A model generated the notes under the pieces. It saw only the letters and a program-made list of their open reading frames with translations. It did no database searches and was not told where the DNA came from. The position numbers were made by a program, and so were the translations under genes. DNA of 18,523 bases from Acidobacteriota bacterium (GTDB lineage: Bacteria; Actinomycetota; Acidimicrobiia; Acidimicrobiales; SHLQ01): assembly GCA_022562835.1 (NCBI GenBank), contig JADFOM010000014.1:1-18523 (forward strand), in the 5' to 3' direction. Of the stretch, positions 7,415 to 14,182 are shown piece after piece (positions within the stretch are counted from its first letter, which is position 1; every line of letters begins with the position of its first letter).

Positions 7415-7641
7415 GAGTCCTCAACCTCGATTGCTTCGAGTGCCTCTGCGGCAGCGATCTCGCGTGCACGTAGCTCGGTATGAACGCGCGCAATGTCTCG
7501 CTTGACGTGAGAGAGGCGGGATGAATTGTCGAGCTGACCGGTGACGTTCTGGAAACGAAGGTTGAACAGCTCTTCCTTCGTCTCAGAAAGTCGCTCGAGC
7601 AGATCTGTGTCACCAAGTTCGGTGAGAGATTTTTTTGCCAT
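7411..7641 (-). CDS. rpmC: 50S ribosomal protein L29
   Basis: L29 is a helical hairpin protein near the exit of the peptide tunnel, next to L23. The product has 76 residues: a helix with DTDLLERLSETKEELFNLRF, the QNVTGQLDNSSRL turn, and the second helix VKRDIARVHTELRARE. A short acidic end of ten or so residues (EALEAIEVEDS) follows. A run of seven A bases directly after the second codon (ATGGCAAAAAAA) is a possible slippage site for sequencing or polymerase. It lies between rplP (six-base gap) and rpsQ (four-base overlap). Confidence 0.95.
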   Translation of the reverse strand: MAKKSLTELGDTDLLERLSETKEELFNLRFQNVTGQLDNSSRLSHVKRDIARVHTELRAREIAAAEALEAIEVEDS

Positions 7642-7647
7642 GACGAC

Positions 7648-8064
7648 CTAGAACCCTTCTTCCCGCTCGATGAAGCGGCACTTGATAGGCAACTTCTGGA
7701 TTGCCCGGTCGATCGCCTCGCGTGCAACGTCCATCTCTCCGTAGGAGAGTTCGAACATCACGCGACCGGGCTTCACTACGGCGACCCATCGTTCGGGGTT
7801 GCCCTTGCCCGAACCCATGCGGGTCTCCGCCGGCTTCTCGGTCACAGGTTTGTCGGGGAACACGTTGATCCAGACCTTGCCACCACGCTTGATGTGGCGG
7901 GTCATTGCGATACGTGCTGCTTCGATCTGACGGGCCGTGATCCAACCAGGTTCGAGAGCCTGGATCCCGTAGTCGCCGAAGCTCACCGACGTTTGTCCCT
8001 TGGAGTTCCCGCGCGTCCTGCCCCGATGTTGCTTTCGGTACTTGGTCTTCTTTGGCATCAACAT
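7648..8064 (-). CDS. rplP: 50S ribosomal protein L16
   Basis: L16 helps shape the aminoacyl-tRNA site of the 50S subunit. The 138 residues are normal: MLMPKKTKYRKQHRGRTRG, then LEPGWITARQIEAARIAMTR, GGKVWINVFPDKPVTEKPAE and MGSGKGNPERWVAVVKPG. Both ATG 8064 and ATG 8058 are possible; I prefer 8064 since MLMPKK matches the family and GGTGA is just upstream. rpsC ends 15 bases before. Confidence 0.96.
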   Translation of the reverse strand: MLMPKKTKYRKQHRGRTRGNSKGQTSVSFGDYGIQALEPGWITARQIEAARIAMTRHIKRGGKVWINVFPDKPVTEKPAETRMGSGKGNPERWVAVVKPGRVMFELSYGEMDVAREAIDRAIQKLPIKCRFIEREEGF

Positions 8065-8079
8065 GTCGTCACCAGCCCC

Positions 8080-8997
8080 TCAGTCCGGGTCGCCGGGACG
8101 GAAGTGCGGCGTCTCGTGGGTTTCGCGGGTGGAGCGCTCGATTTCTTCTTCTTCTGCGAGCAGTTTCTCAAACTCAGGATCGGCTTCCTTGACCAACGGC
8201 GCAAGCTCTTCGACAGGCGTCTCCGCCTCTTCATTGCTGGCCTCAGCCAGTTCCTCGGCCTTCTTGCCGGCCGAGGAAACGACCTTGCGAGGCTTGTTCT
8301 GCCCGCTCGTTTCCCCAACGGCCATCGCCGCCTCGCGGGTGATCTTGTCTTCGTCCTGGGACTTGTAGGGCAAGATGTCGCCCTTGTAGATCCACACCTT
8401 CACGCCAATACGGCCGTAGGTCGTGTGGGCTTCGCGGAAGCCATAGTCGATGTCGGCGCGCAGCGTGTGCAACGGCACTCGACCCTCTCGGTACCACTCG
8501 GTCCTAGCCATTTCGGATCCACCGAGGCGGCCCGAACACTGCACGCGGATGCCGAGTGCGCCGGCCTTCTGTGCGTTTTGCACCGCTCGCTTCATTGCAC
8601 GACGGAACGCCACGCGGCCTTGCAGCTGGTCGGCGACACCTTGAGCGATCAGGGCAGCGTCGAGCTCGGGTTGCTTGATCTCTTGGATGTTGAGCTGAAC
8701 CTTGTTGTTGCCGGTGATTTCGGTGAGGCCGGCACGAAGGCGGTCGGCTTCGCTGCCGCGACGGCCGATCACGATGCCCGGCCGTGCTGTGTGCACGTCG
8801 ATGCGAAGGCGATCACGGGTGCGCTCCACTTCGATCCTGCTAATCGCTGCGTGCGGCAGTCGACCCATGATGAAATCACGGATGTTCCAGTCCTCGATGA
8901 TGAAGTCCGCATACTCGCTGCCATCAGCGAACCAACGCGACTTCCAGTCGGTCGTGATGCCGAGGCGGAACCCATACGGGTTGACCTTCTGGCCCAT
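8080..8997 (-). CDS. rpsC: 30S ribosomal protein S3 with a long charged C-terminal tail
   Basis: S3 sits at the mRNA entry channel of the 30S subunit. The core is normal: MGQKVNPYGFRLGI at the start, the KH domain with GIVIGRRGSEAD at residues 74-85, then the C-terminal domain with GRLGGSEMARTEWYREGRVP and TTYGRIGVKVWIYKGDILP ending near 210. A tail of about 95 residues follows, first mixed and then acidic (NEEAETPVEE, LLAEEEEIE), giving 305 residues against about 210-280 in many bacteria. The ATG overlaps the rplV stop by one base (TGATG). Confidence 0.96.
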   Translation of the reverse strand: MGQKVNPYGFRLGITTDWKSRWFADGSEYADFIIEDWNIRDFIMGRLPHAAISRIEVERTRDRLRIDVHTARPGIVIGRRGSEADRLRAGLTEITGNNKVQLNIQEIKQPELDAALIAQGVADQLQGRVAFRRAMKRAVQNAQKAGALGIRVQCSGRLGGSEMARTEWYREGRVPLHTLRADIDYGFREAHTTYGRIGVKVWIYKGDILPYKSQDEDKITREAAMAVGETSGQNKPRKVVSSAGKKAEELAEASNEEAETPVEELAPLVKEADPEFEKLLAEEEEIERSTRETHETPHFRPGDPD

Positions 8998-9728
8998 CAG
9001 CTGTCTCCCTCGGTCTCTTCGTCTTCATCGCCAGCGACCTCGGCGCTGTCGTCAACCTTGGCCTCAACTTCCGCTGCGTCCTCAACCTCAGCCTCGTCGG
9101 CATCGGTCACATCGGCATCAGCCTCGACCCCGTCGGCATCGCCTTCGACGTCGCCGGCATCCTCGCTAGCAACTGCCTCGATCGCCGAATCAACGACCTC
9201 GTCCACGATGGTGTCATCATCGATCTCGTCGTGGTCATGATCGTGTTCTTCGTCCGCTGCGGCTGCGGCAGCTCGGCTTCGCTCTACTCGTTCGCGACGG
9301 GCGGTCGCGGCCTGAGCGTTCGAAGCACCGACGCGGTCGCGCGCCTGGAGGATCTCAAGTTCTTCATCGCTGTAGCGGGCCACAATCACAGTGATGTGGC
9401 AAGTCCGCTTGCGGATGCGGGTCGCGCGTCCACGTGCTCTTGGCCGCCAACGCTTCAACGTTGGGCCCTCGTCCGCGTAGCAGGTCGCTACGTAGAGCTC
9501 CTCGGCACTAAGGCCATCGTTGTGCTCCGCGTTTGCGACAGCGGAGTCGAGGCACTTGAGAATCGTCTCCGAGACGCTGCGTTCGGAGAACTTCAAGATA
9601 TCGGTCGCCTCGCCGTAGGACTTGCCCCGCATTAGGTTGAGGATCTCGCGAGCCTTGTACGCAGACACGCGGGAATAGCTGACCTGGGCGCGGGTGCCGG
9701 GGCGTTCGTTGGTCTTCGGTCCGGTCAT
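8997..9728 (-). CDS. rplV: 50S ribosomal protein L22 with an unusually long acidic tail
   Basis: L22 lines the peptide exit tunnel with a long hairpin and has a surface domain near the exit. Residues 1-120 are a normal L22: SRVSAYKAREILNLMRGKSY, SAVANAEHN, and the tunnel hairpin YADEGPTLKRWRPRARGRAT followed by KRTCHITVIVA. Most L22 proteins end about here, but this one continues to 243. Residues 121-157 are a mixed, Arg-containing linker. Residues 158-243 are very acidic: I count 41 Asp or Glu among residues 159-243 and one Lys. An HDHDHDE run lies at 162-168. The ATG at 9728 overlaps the rpsS stop by one base, and rpsC overlaps its own stop. Confidence 0.95.
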   Translation of the reverse strand: MTGPKTNERPGTRAQVSYSRVSAYKAREILNLMRGKSYGEATDILKFSERSVSETILKCLDSAVANAEHNDGLSAEELYVATCYADEGPTLKRWRPRARGRATRIRKRTCHITVIVARYSDEELEILQARDRVGASNAQAATARRERVERSRAAAAAADEEHDHDHDEIDDDTIVDEVVDSAIEAVASEDAGDVEGDADGVEADADVTDADEAEVEDAAEVEAKVDDSAEVAGDEDEETEGDS

Positions 9729-10006
9729 TAGCGCCGAACTCCTCGTTCTTGTCCCATGTGAAATCGGAACGTGCGAGTGGGAGCGAACTCACCGAGCTTG
9801 TGGCCAACCATCGCTTCGGTGATGTAGACGGGCACATGTTTGTGCCCGTCATGCACACCGATCGTGTGGCCGATCATCTCGGGAATGATCGTGGAACGAC
9901 GAGACCAAGTCTTTATGACCTGCTTCTCGCCGCTGTCGTTGAGCGCATCGACCTTCTTCAACAAGTGGTCGTCGATGAAGGCGCCTTTTTTGAGACTTCT
10001 TGGCAT
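9728..10006 (-). CDS. rpsS: 30S ribosomal protein S19
   Basis: S19 lies in the head of the 30S subunit near the A-site tRNA. The 92 residues are standard: MPRSLKKGAFIDDHLLKKVD, TWSRRSTIIPEMIGHTIGVH and VGHKLGEFAPTRTFRFH. The ATG at 10006 has GGAGGTAG upstream, and rplB ends six bases before it. Its TAA overlaps the rplV ATG (TAATG), so S19 and L22 are probably translationally coupled. Confidence 0.97.
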   Translation of the reverse strand: MPRSLKKGAFIDDHLLKKVDALNDSGEKQVIKTWSRRSTIIPEMIGHTIGVHDGHKHVPVYITEAMVGHKLGEFAPTRTFRFHMGQERGVRR

Positions 10007-10012
10007 TGCTGA

Positions 10013-10849
10013 CTACCTCCGCGAGCCGCGCGTACGGCGCCGGCGCACTATCAACTTCTCGGATTCCTTCTTACGATTCCTTGTTCGACCCTCGGGCTGA
10101 CCCCAGGGCGACACGGGATGGCGACCGCCGGAAGTCTTGCCTTCGCCGCCGCCATGTGGGTGGTCGACGGGGTTCATCGCAACACCGCGGGACTGCGGGC
10201 GTTTGCCCTTCCAGCGGTTACGACCGGCCTTACCAATTTTGATGAGTTCGTGCTCGGCGTTGCCGACGGTACCGACGGTGCAGCGACAGTCGATTGGCAC
10301 GCGGCGCATCTCTGTGCTCGGCAGACGCAAGGTGGCATAATCGCCTTCCTTGGCGACAAGCTGCACCGAAGAGCCGGCGCTGCGGGCTATCTTCGCGCCG
10401 CCTCCAGGCTTCAATTCAATGTTGTGTACGACGGTACCTACGGGGATGTAGCGAAGGGGCAACGCGTTGCCAGCTTTGATCTCCGAACCATGGCCCGACT
10501 GCAGTGTGTCACCGACAGCGACACCCTCAGGGGCGACGATGTAACGCTTTTCTCCGTCGTGATAGTGCAACAGCAAGATATTCGAACTTCGATTCGGGTC
10601 ATATTCGACGGCTGCGACCTTGGCCGGGACGCCGTCCTTATTCCGCCGGAAGTCGATCTGGCGATACCGCTGTTTGTGTCCACCGCCGCGATGGCGAGCG
10701 GTCTTGCGACCAACGTTGTTGCGACCACCGGTCTTGGACTTCTTGGTGATGAGTGTGCGCTCGGGCGTCGTCTTGGTGATCTCGGCGAAGTCGGACGAGG
10801 TCTGGAAACGGCGACCGGGACTGGTCGGCTTACGTTTGCGAAGTGCCAT
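10013..10849 (-). CDS. rplB: 50S ribosomal protein L2
   Basis: L2 is required for subunit joining and peptidyl transferase function. The 278-residue protein shows the OB-fold part with GGGHKQRYRQIDFRRNKDG, the SH3-like part, and the highly conserved loop MNPVDHPHGGGEG near residues 225-237. His230 corresponds to the well-known His229 of E. coli L2. The C-terminus is strongly basic. The ATG at 10849 begins three bases after the rplW stop. Confidence 0.98.
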   Translation of the reverse strand: MALRKRKPTSPGRRFQTSSDFAEITKTTPERTLITKKSKTGGRNNVGRKTARHRGGGHKQRYRQIDFRRNKDGVPAKVAAVEYDPNRSSNILLLHYHDGEKRYIVAPEGVAVGDTLQSGHGSEIKAGNALPLRYIPVGTVVHNIELKPGGGAKIARSAGSSVQLVAKEGDYATLRLPSTEMRRVPIDCRCTVGTVGNAEHELIKIGKAGRNRWKGKRPQSRGVAMNPVDHPHGGGEGKTSGGRHPVSPWGQPEGRTRNRKKESEKLIVRRRRTRGSRR

Positions 10850-10852
10850 CGA

Positions 10853-11143
10853 TTATGCCTCAAACAATTCGATTGAGTCGCCCTCGGCGAGGGTGACGTA
10901 GGCCCGCTTGACGTCTGGACGGCTGCCGAAAGTGGGGTTCTTTCGGTTGCGCTTGCGCTTGCCCTTGCGGTTGGCCGTATTGACTTTGAGCACTGTCACG
11001 TCGAAGACACTCTCCACCGCCTCGCGGATCTGTGGCTTCGTCGCGTCGGGGTGCACGCGGAAGGTGTAAGTGTTCTGATCGAGCAGCATGTAGGTCTTCT
11101 CCGACACGATCGGCTCGATCACTACGTCTCGTGGATCGGTCAC
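10853..11143 (-). CDS. rplW: 50S ribosomal protein L23
   Basis: L23 sits at the tunnel exit and docks trigger factor and SRP. The 96 residues read VVIEPIVSEKTYMLLDQNTY, FRVHPDATKPQIREAVESVF, then VLKVNTANRKGKRKRNRK and the C-terminal DVKRAYVTLAEGDSIELFE, as in bacterial L23. The start is GTG at 11143, overlapping the rplD stop as GTGA. rplB follows three bases later. Confidence 0.96.
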   Translation of the reverse strand: MTDPRDVVIEPIVSEKTYMLLDQNTYTFRVHPDATKPQIREAVESVFDVTVLKVNTANRKGKRKRNRKNPTFGSRPDVKRAYVTLAEGDSIELFEA

Positions 11144-11775
11144 TTGTCATCCCCAGATCTCGGTGACTGCATACTGTCCAATACTTCGGCGGTGAACACG
11201 ACGCAGTCGCTGACGAGCACGTCGTAGGCGTTGAGCTCGCCCGGCGATAGCACATGTACGTGCTGAAGGTTGTTGAAACTGCGCCACGTGTTGGCGTCGT
11301 CACGATCGGCGACGACAAGAACGAAACCCTCCGCACCGATAGCGCCGAGGGCAGCGAGCGCTGCCGAGGTCTTGGGTTGGTCGAATCCCCATGAGTCGAT
11401 GACCAGCACCTTGTCGTCTGCCGCACGGTCCGACAGCGCCGACCGCAACGCGAGACGAACCATCTTCTTGGGTGTGCGCTGGGCATAGCTGCGAGGTTTG
11501 GGTCCAAGGGCGACACCACCGCCACGCAGTTGCGGCGATCGAATCGAGCCCTGGCGTGCACGGCCCGTACCCTTTTGTTTCCAGGGCTTGGCACCGCCGC
11601 CGCGGACTTCGGATCGTGTCTTGGTCGATTGAGTGCCAGCGCGACGTGCCGCGAGCTGCGCGGTGACGACCTGATGCAAAACCGCCATGTTCGGCTCGAT
11701 ACCGAATAGGTCTTCGGCCAGCTCTACTGATCCCGTCTCGGAACCCGTAACAGATTTGATCTTGACCGCGCTCAC
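11140..11775 (-). CDS. rplD: 50S ribosomal protein L4
   Basis: L4 has a loop that reaches the peptide tunnel, and in E. coli it also autoregulates the S10 operon. The product is 211 residues. The tunnel loop is recognisable by STKTRSEVRGGGAKPWKQKG then TGRARQGSIRSPQLRGGGVA, followed by the Rossmann-like core (LVIDSWGFDQPKTSAALAAL) and a C-terminal region with NLQHVHVLSPGELNAYDVLV. GTG at 11775 overlaps the rplC stop as GTGA. Confidence 0.97.
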   Translation of the reverse strand: MSAVKIKSVTGSETGSVELAEDLFGIEPNMAVLHQVVTAQLAARRAGTQSTKTRSEVRGGGAKPWKQKGTGRARQGSIRSPQLRGGGVALGPKPRSYAQRTPKKMVRLALRSALSDRAADDKVLVIDSWGFDQPKTSAALAALGAIGAEGFVLVVADRDDANTWRSFNNLQHVHVLSPGELNAYDVLVSDCVVFTAEVLDSMQSPRSGDDK

Positions 11776-12431
11776 TTGGCACCGTCCTTGGCCGCCGTGT
11801 GCTTGACCGCGTTGCGGATGACCACGGCCCCACCCTTGGGTCCTGGTACGGCACCTCGCACCAGCAAGACGTTGGCGTCCCCGTCCGAGCGGACCACCTC
11901 AAGATTGAGGACTGTGACCTTTTCGCCACCCATGCGACCCGGCATTTTCTTTCCCCGAAACACGCGCGACGGCGTTGCGCACTGTCCGATCGCGCCTGGC
12001 TTTCGGTGATTCTTGTGCGAGCCATGCGACGCCGGGTGACCCTTGAAGCCGTGGCGCTTCATGACGCCGGCAAAGCCCTTGCCTTTCGACACCGCCGTGA
12101 CGTCGACCATCTCGCCGGTCTGCAGCAATTCGACCGTAAGTTCCTGGCCGACCTCGTAGTCGCTGACATCGTCGACCCGCAGCTCGACGAGTGAGTCACC
12201 CGCGTCGACGCCAGCCTTGGCGAAGTGGCCAGCCTCGGCTTGGGTCAGCTTGGATGCGTTGCGCTGACCGTAGGTGATCTGCAGCGCGCTGTATCCATCG
12301 GTGTCAGGTCGCTTGATTTGCACGACGCGACAAGGCGTGACCTCGACGACGGTCACCGGAATGATCCGATTCTCGTCATCCCACACCTGAGTCATGCCGA
12401 CCTTGCGACCGACGATTGCCTTGTTCGCCAT
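11772..12431 (-). CDS. rplC: 50S ribosomal protein L3
   Basis: L3 is an assembly initiator whose extension approaches the peptidyl transferase centre. The 219-residue product starts MANKAIVGRKVGMTQVWDDE and contains VSKGKGFAGVMKRHGFKG and the centre-reaching loop with GAIGQCATPSRVFRGKKMPG. The ATG at 12431 has AGGA about eight bases upstream. Here rplC is the first gene of its block: rpsJ, usually directly upstream, is about 1.75 kb away beyond an opposite-strand gene. It therefore needs its own promoter in 12432-12738. Confidence 0.97.
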   Translation of the reverse strand: MANKAIVGRKVGMTQVWDDENRIIPVTVVEVTPCRVVQIKRPDTDGYSALQITYGQRNASKLTQAEAGHFAKAGVDAGDSLVELRVDDVSDYEVGQELTVELLQTGEMVDVTAVSKGKGFAGVMKRHGFKGHPASHGSHKNHRKPGAIGQCATPSRVFRGKKMPGRMGGEKVTVLNLEVVRSDGDANVLLVRGAVPGPKGGAVVIRNAVKHTAAKDGAK

Positions 12432-12462
12432 GGATGTTTCCTGTCCTGGAGTGATCGGCCTT

Positions 12463-12532
12463 CATCCGCTGGTGGGATGTCGCCCTGTCACGCGAACGCT
12501 CCGCGCAGGCAGACCTGGCGGAGCGGGATTCG
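12463..12532 (-). promoter_or_regulatory. Structured 5' leader of the rplC block
   Basis: Two inverted repeats lie between the likely promoter region and rplC. At 12493-12532 CGAA/TTCG encloses an eight-base stem CGCTCCGC/GCGGAGCG, then a further CAGG/CCTG stem with a CAGA loop (plus-strand reading). There is one bulged G and a three-base asymmetric bulge. At 12463-12479 CATCC/GGATG forms a smaller hairpin close to the rplC start. No T run follows, so it does not look like an intrinsic terminator. A role in L4- or other r-protein-mediated control is only a guess. Confidence 0.45.
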
Positions 12533-12626
12533 GTTGTGCCACGTGGTTCCCTTGGGCCTACGCGGACTTCGATTTTCGAGGATGGGTACCGAACCAGCAT
12601 TAGAGGCCGATTCGTACGGAGAGGCA

Positions 12627-12655
12627 AGCGTATCCAGCTCAGCAACGATCCCCAA
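12627..12655 (-). promoter_or_regulatory. Possible promoter for the rplC operon
   Basis: On the minus strand TTGGGG (12655-12650) and TACGCT (12632-12627) are 17 bases apart, fitting loose actinobacterial -35 and TANNNT -10 patterns. Transcription would begin near 12620, leaving a leader of about 190 bases that contains the hairpins at 12463-12532. The match is weak, but some promoter is needed here because the upstream gene is on the other strand. Confidence 0.22.
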
Positions 12656-12738
12656 CCGACTCAACCGACTACGTTAAGTTGACTCGAACAGCCGATCGTG
12701 TTGACAGCGAGGAATTACCGACCAAAACGGTGCGGACC

Positions 12739-13839
12739 ATGACCGAATCCAACCCCGACGATCGCGCTGTTCCACCGTGGATTCGCCGCGCGATGTTGTG
12801 GTTCTTCGCTGGCGTGATCGTCTGGCACTACAGCACTGGCATCATCAGCTCGCTGCGTTCATTCTTCATCGTGATCACCGTGTCGGTGTTTTTATCATTC
12901 GCCATCGAGCCAACCGTCAATCGACTGGAGAAGCGAGGCATTCGGCGCGGAGTCGGCACCTGGATCGTGTTCGCCGCCATCATGGTGTTCACTGGACTCT
13001 TCATCGTGGCGATGGCCACCGTGCTGGCGGATCAGATCACGGATTTCGCCAACGATGCACCCGCGTACATCGAGGACATCGAAACGTGGATCAACGAAAC
13101 GTTCGATGCTCAGATCGACACCGACGAGATCCAGCAGGACTTCGTCGATGACGGCGGTCTGCAGGATTTCGCCACGAACTTTGCAGACGACCTGCTCAAT
13201 TGGGGAACGACCATCATCGGTTTTCTCTTCCAAATCTTCACGATCGCTTTGTTCACGTTCTATTTGGTCGCTGAGGGACCCCAGCTTCGGCGGCTCATCT
13301 GCAGCTATCTCAACCCCGAGCGACAGCGCGAAGTCCTCGACTTCTGGGACCTCGCCATAGAGAAGACGGGCGGCTACATAGCGTCGCGCGGCATCCTCGC
13401 CTTGCTATCGGCCGGTTTCCACTGGCCTGCGTTCGTCGCGATCGGCGTGCCATTCCCGTTGCCGATGGCGTTGTGGATGGGGGCTATGAGTCAGTTCATA
13501 CCAGTTATCGGCACCTACATCGCTGGTGCGCTACCGGTGATGATCGCGACCCTTCACGACCCGATCACGGGATTGTGGACGCTCGGGTTCGTCGTGGTGT
13601 ATCAGCAGATCGAGAACTACCTGTTCGCCCCACGCATAACAGCACAGACAATGGAAATTCACGTCGCAGTTGCGTTCGGTGCTGTCATCGTGGGTGCCGC
13701 GATCCTCGGACCCGTCGGAGCGTTGCTGGCGTTGCCCATGGCAGCCACGCTCCAGGCCTTCGTGTCGACCTACCTCAAACGCCATGAGGTGTCCGAGGAA
13801 GTTCTCGCCGAGAGCCGTCTCCGCCGCAAACGCGACTAG
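12739..13839 (+). CDS. AI-2E family transporter-like membrane protein
   Basis: This is the only convincing plus-strand gene. The 366-residue product has about seven to eight hydrophobic segments and AI-2E family (PF01594-type) features: FYLVAEGPQLRR near 174-185, SQFIPVIGTYIAGALPVMIA at 251-270, QQIENYLFAPRI at 289-300, and the final PVGALLALPMAATLQAF helix. A soluble acidic loop with AYIEDIETWINETFD lies near 109-123. Members have been linked to autoinducer-2 export or Na+/H+ exchange; the substrate here is unknown. Start choice is uncertain: ATG 12739 gives a usual N-terminus, GTG 12730 and TTG 12679 are in frame upstream, and no strong ribosome-binding site is seen. TTGACA at 12701-12706 could be a -35 element, but no good -10 follows. 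It diverges from rplC and converges on rpsJ. Confidence 0.88.
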   Translation: MTESNPDDRAVPPWIRRAMLWFFAGVIVWHYSTGIISSLRSFFIVITVSVFLSFAIEPTVNRLEKRGIRRGVGTWIVFAAIMVFTGLFIVAMATVLADQITDFANDAPAYIEDIETWINETFDAQIDTDEIQQDFVDDGGLQDFATNFADDLLNWGTTIIGFLFQIFTIALFTFYLVAEGPQLRRLICSYLNPERQREVLDFWDLAIEKTGGYIASRGILALLSAGFHWPAFVAIGVPFPLPMALWMGAMSQFIPVIGTYIAGALPVMIATLHDPITGLWTLGFVVVYQQIENYLFAPRITAQTMEIHVAVAFGAVIVGAAILGPVGALLALPMAATLQAFVSTYLKRHEVSEEVLAESRLRRKRD

Positions 13840-13996
13840 CCACCCTAATTCGCTGGGTCTATGCCACACGCAATGTGGAGTCTCCGTGCAATCTCGCCAG
13901 AACGCATGACCGATGCCAAAGACGTCCGCGATGTTGTGAGCGTCAGCGAACAACTTGAGGGGTTCCCGCGAACTCGCAGCGAGCCCGGCCGACCGA

Positions 13997-14024
13997 GGAT
14001 CGATCCGGCTCCGCCGGTCGATCC
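13997..14024. terminator. Strong hairpin between convergent genes, possible bidirectional terminator
   Basis: GGATCGA-T-CCGGC, loop TCC, GCCGG-TCGATCC form a 12-base-pair stem with one bulged T. It lies in the gap where transcripts from both sides should stop. There is no T run on either strand, so intrinsic termination is uncertain; it may instead belong to the palindromic repeat array around it. Confidence 0.4.
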
Positions 14025-14038
14025 GTTCAGATGCACAC

Positions 14039-14085
14039 TCTGCGCATGAGCGACACCCAAGGTGTCGCGAACTCGCAGCAAAGAT
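14039..14085. repeat. Palindromic extragenic repeat, copy 1
   Basis: This 47-bp unit matches 14136-14182 at 46 of 47 positions (A at 14080 versus G at 14177). It can fold on itself: CTGCG (14040-14044) pairs with CGCAG (14074-14078), and GCGACACC (14050-14057) pairs with GGTGTCGC (14061-14068) around a CAA loop. A 5x5 internal loop separates the stems. The design resembles REP-type elements, but this family is not one I recognise. Confidence 0.9.
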
Positions 14086-14093
14086 CAGGCGTA

Positions 14094-14120
14094 GTTCGGC
14101 GCGGCTTTGCCGACCCGAAC
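14094..14120. repeat. Hairpin between the two palindromic units
   Basis: GTTCGG (14094-14099) pairs with CCGAAC (14115-14120), and inside it CGGC (14102-14105) pairs with GCCG (14109-14112) around TTT. It occupies the spacer between the two 47-bp units, as the 13997-14024 hairpin lies before the first, so two hairpin types alternate. Confidence 0.55.
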
Positions 14121-14135
14121 GGTCCGCGCTCGCGT

Positions 14136-14182
14136 TCTGCGCATGAGCGACACCCAAGGTGTCGCGAACTCGCAGCGAAGAT
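14136..14182. repeat. Palindromic extragenic repeat, copy 2, touching the rpsJ stop
   Basis: Second copy of the 47-bp unit, 97 bases after the first, with the stems CTGCG/CGCAG and GCGACACC/GGTGTCGC at 14137-14175. Its last base is the final base of the rpsJ TAA stop. On the minus strand this hairpin begins within ten bases after rpsJ and could act as 3'-end protection or a terminator of the str transcript. Confidence 0.9.

Larger units (their letters stand above)
13840..14181. other. 342-bp intergenic region rich in hairpins and repeats
   Basis: This gap between the convergent AI-2E and rpsJ genes holds no credible gene. It contains a short hairpin CCACA/TGTGG at 13864-13878 and a strong hairpin at 13997-14024. 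Two near-identical palindromic units lie at 14039-14085 and 14136-14182, with another hairpin between them at 14094-14120. A 16-base piece of the unit is also found at 13967-13982, and a diverged copy may start near 13903. Reading frames across it are by-products of the repeats. Confidence 0.85.

Noticed and set aside
7894..9240. A 448-codon plus-strand open frame
   Set aside because: It is antisense to rplP, rpsC and rplV. Its Ser/Thr/Ala-rich end is simply the reverse reading of the acidic L22 tail codons.
12739..13839. A quorum-sensing role for the AI-2E family gene
   Set aside because: The family name is historical, and members differ in substrate. No luxS or lsr-type gene lies in this window.
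13531..14157. A 208-codon minus-strand open frame spanning the repeat region and the end of the AI-2E gene
   Set aside because: It is formed by the palindromic repeats and the antisense of a clear membrane protein gene. Repeated peptide pieces in it mirror the DNA repeat and not a protein family.
13840..14181. A CRISPR array
   Set aside because: There are only two full repeat copies, with a spacer that itself forms a hairpin. The unit is internally palindromic, and no cas gene is nearby.
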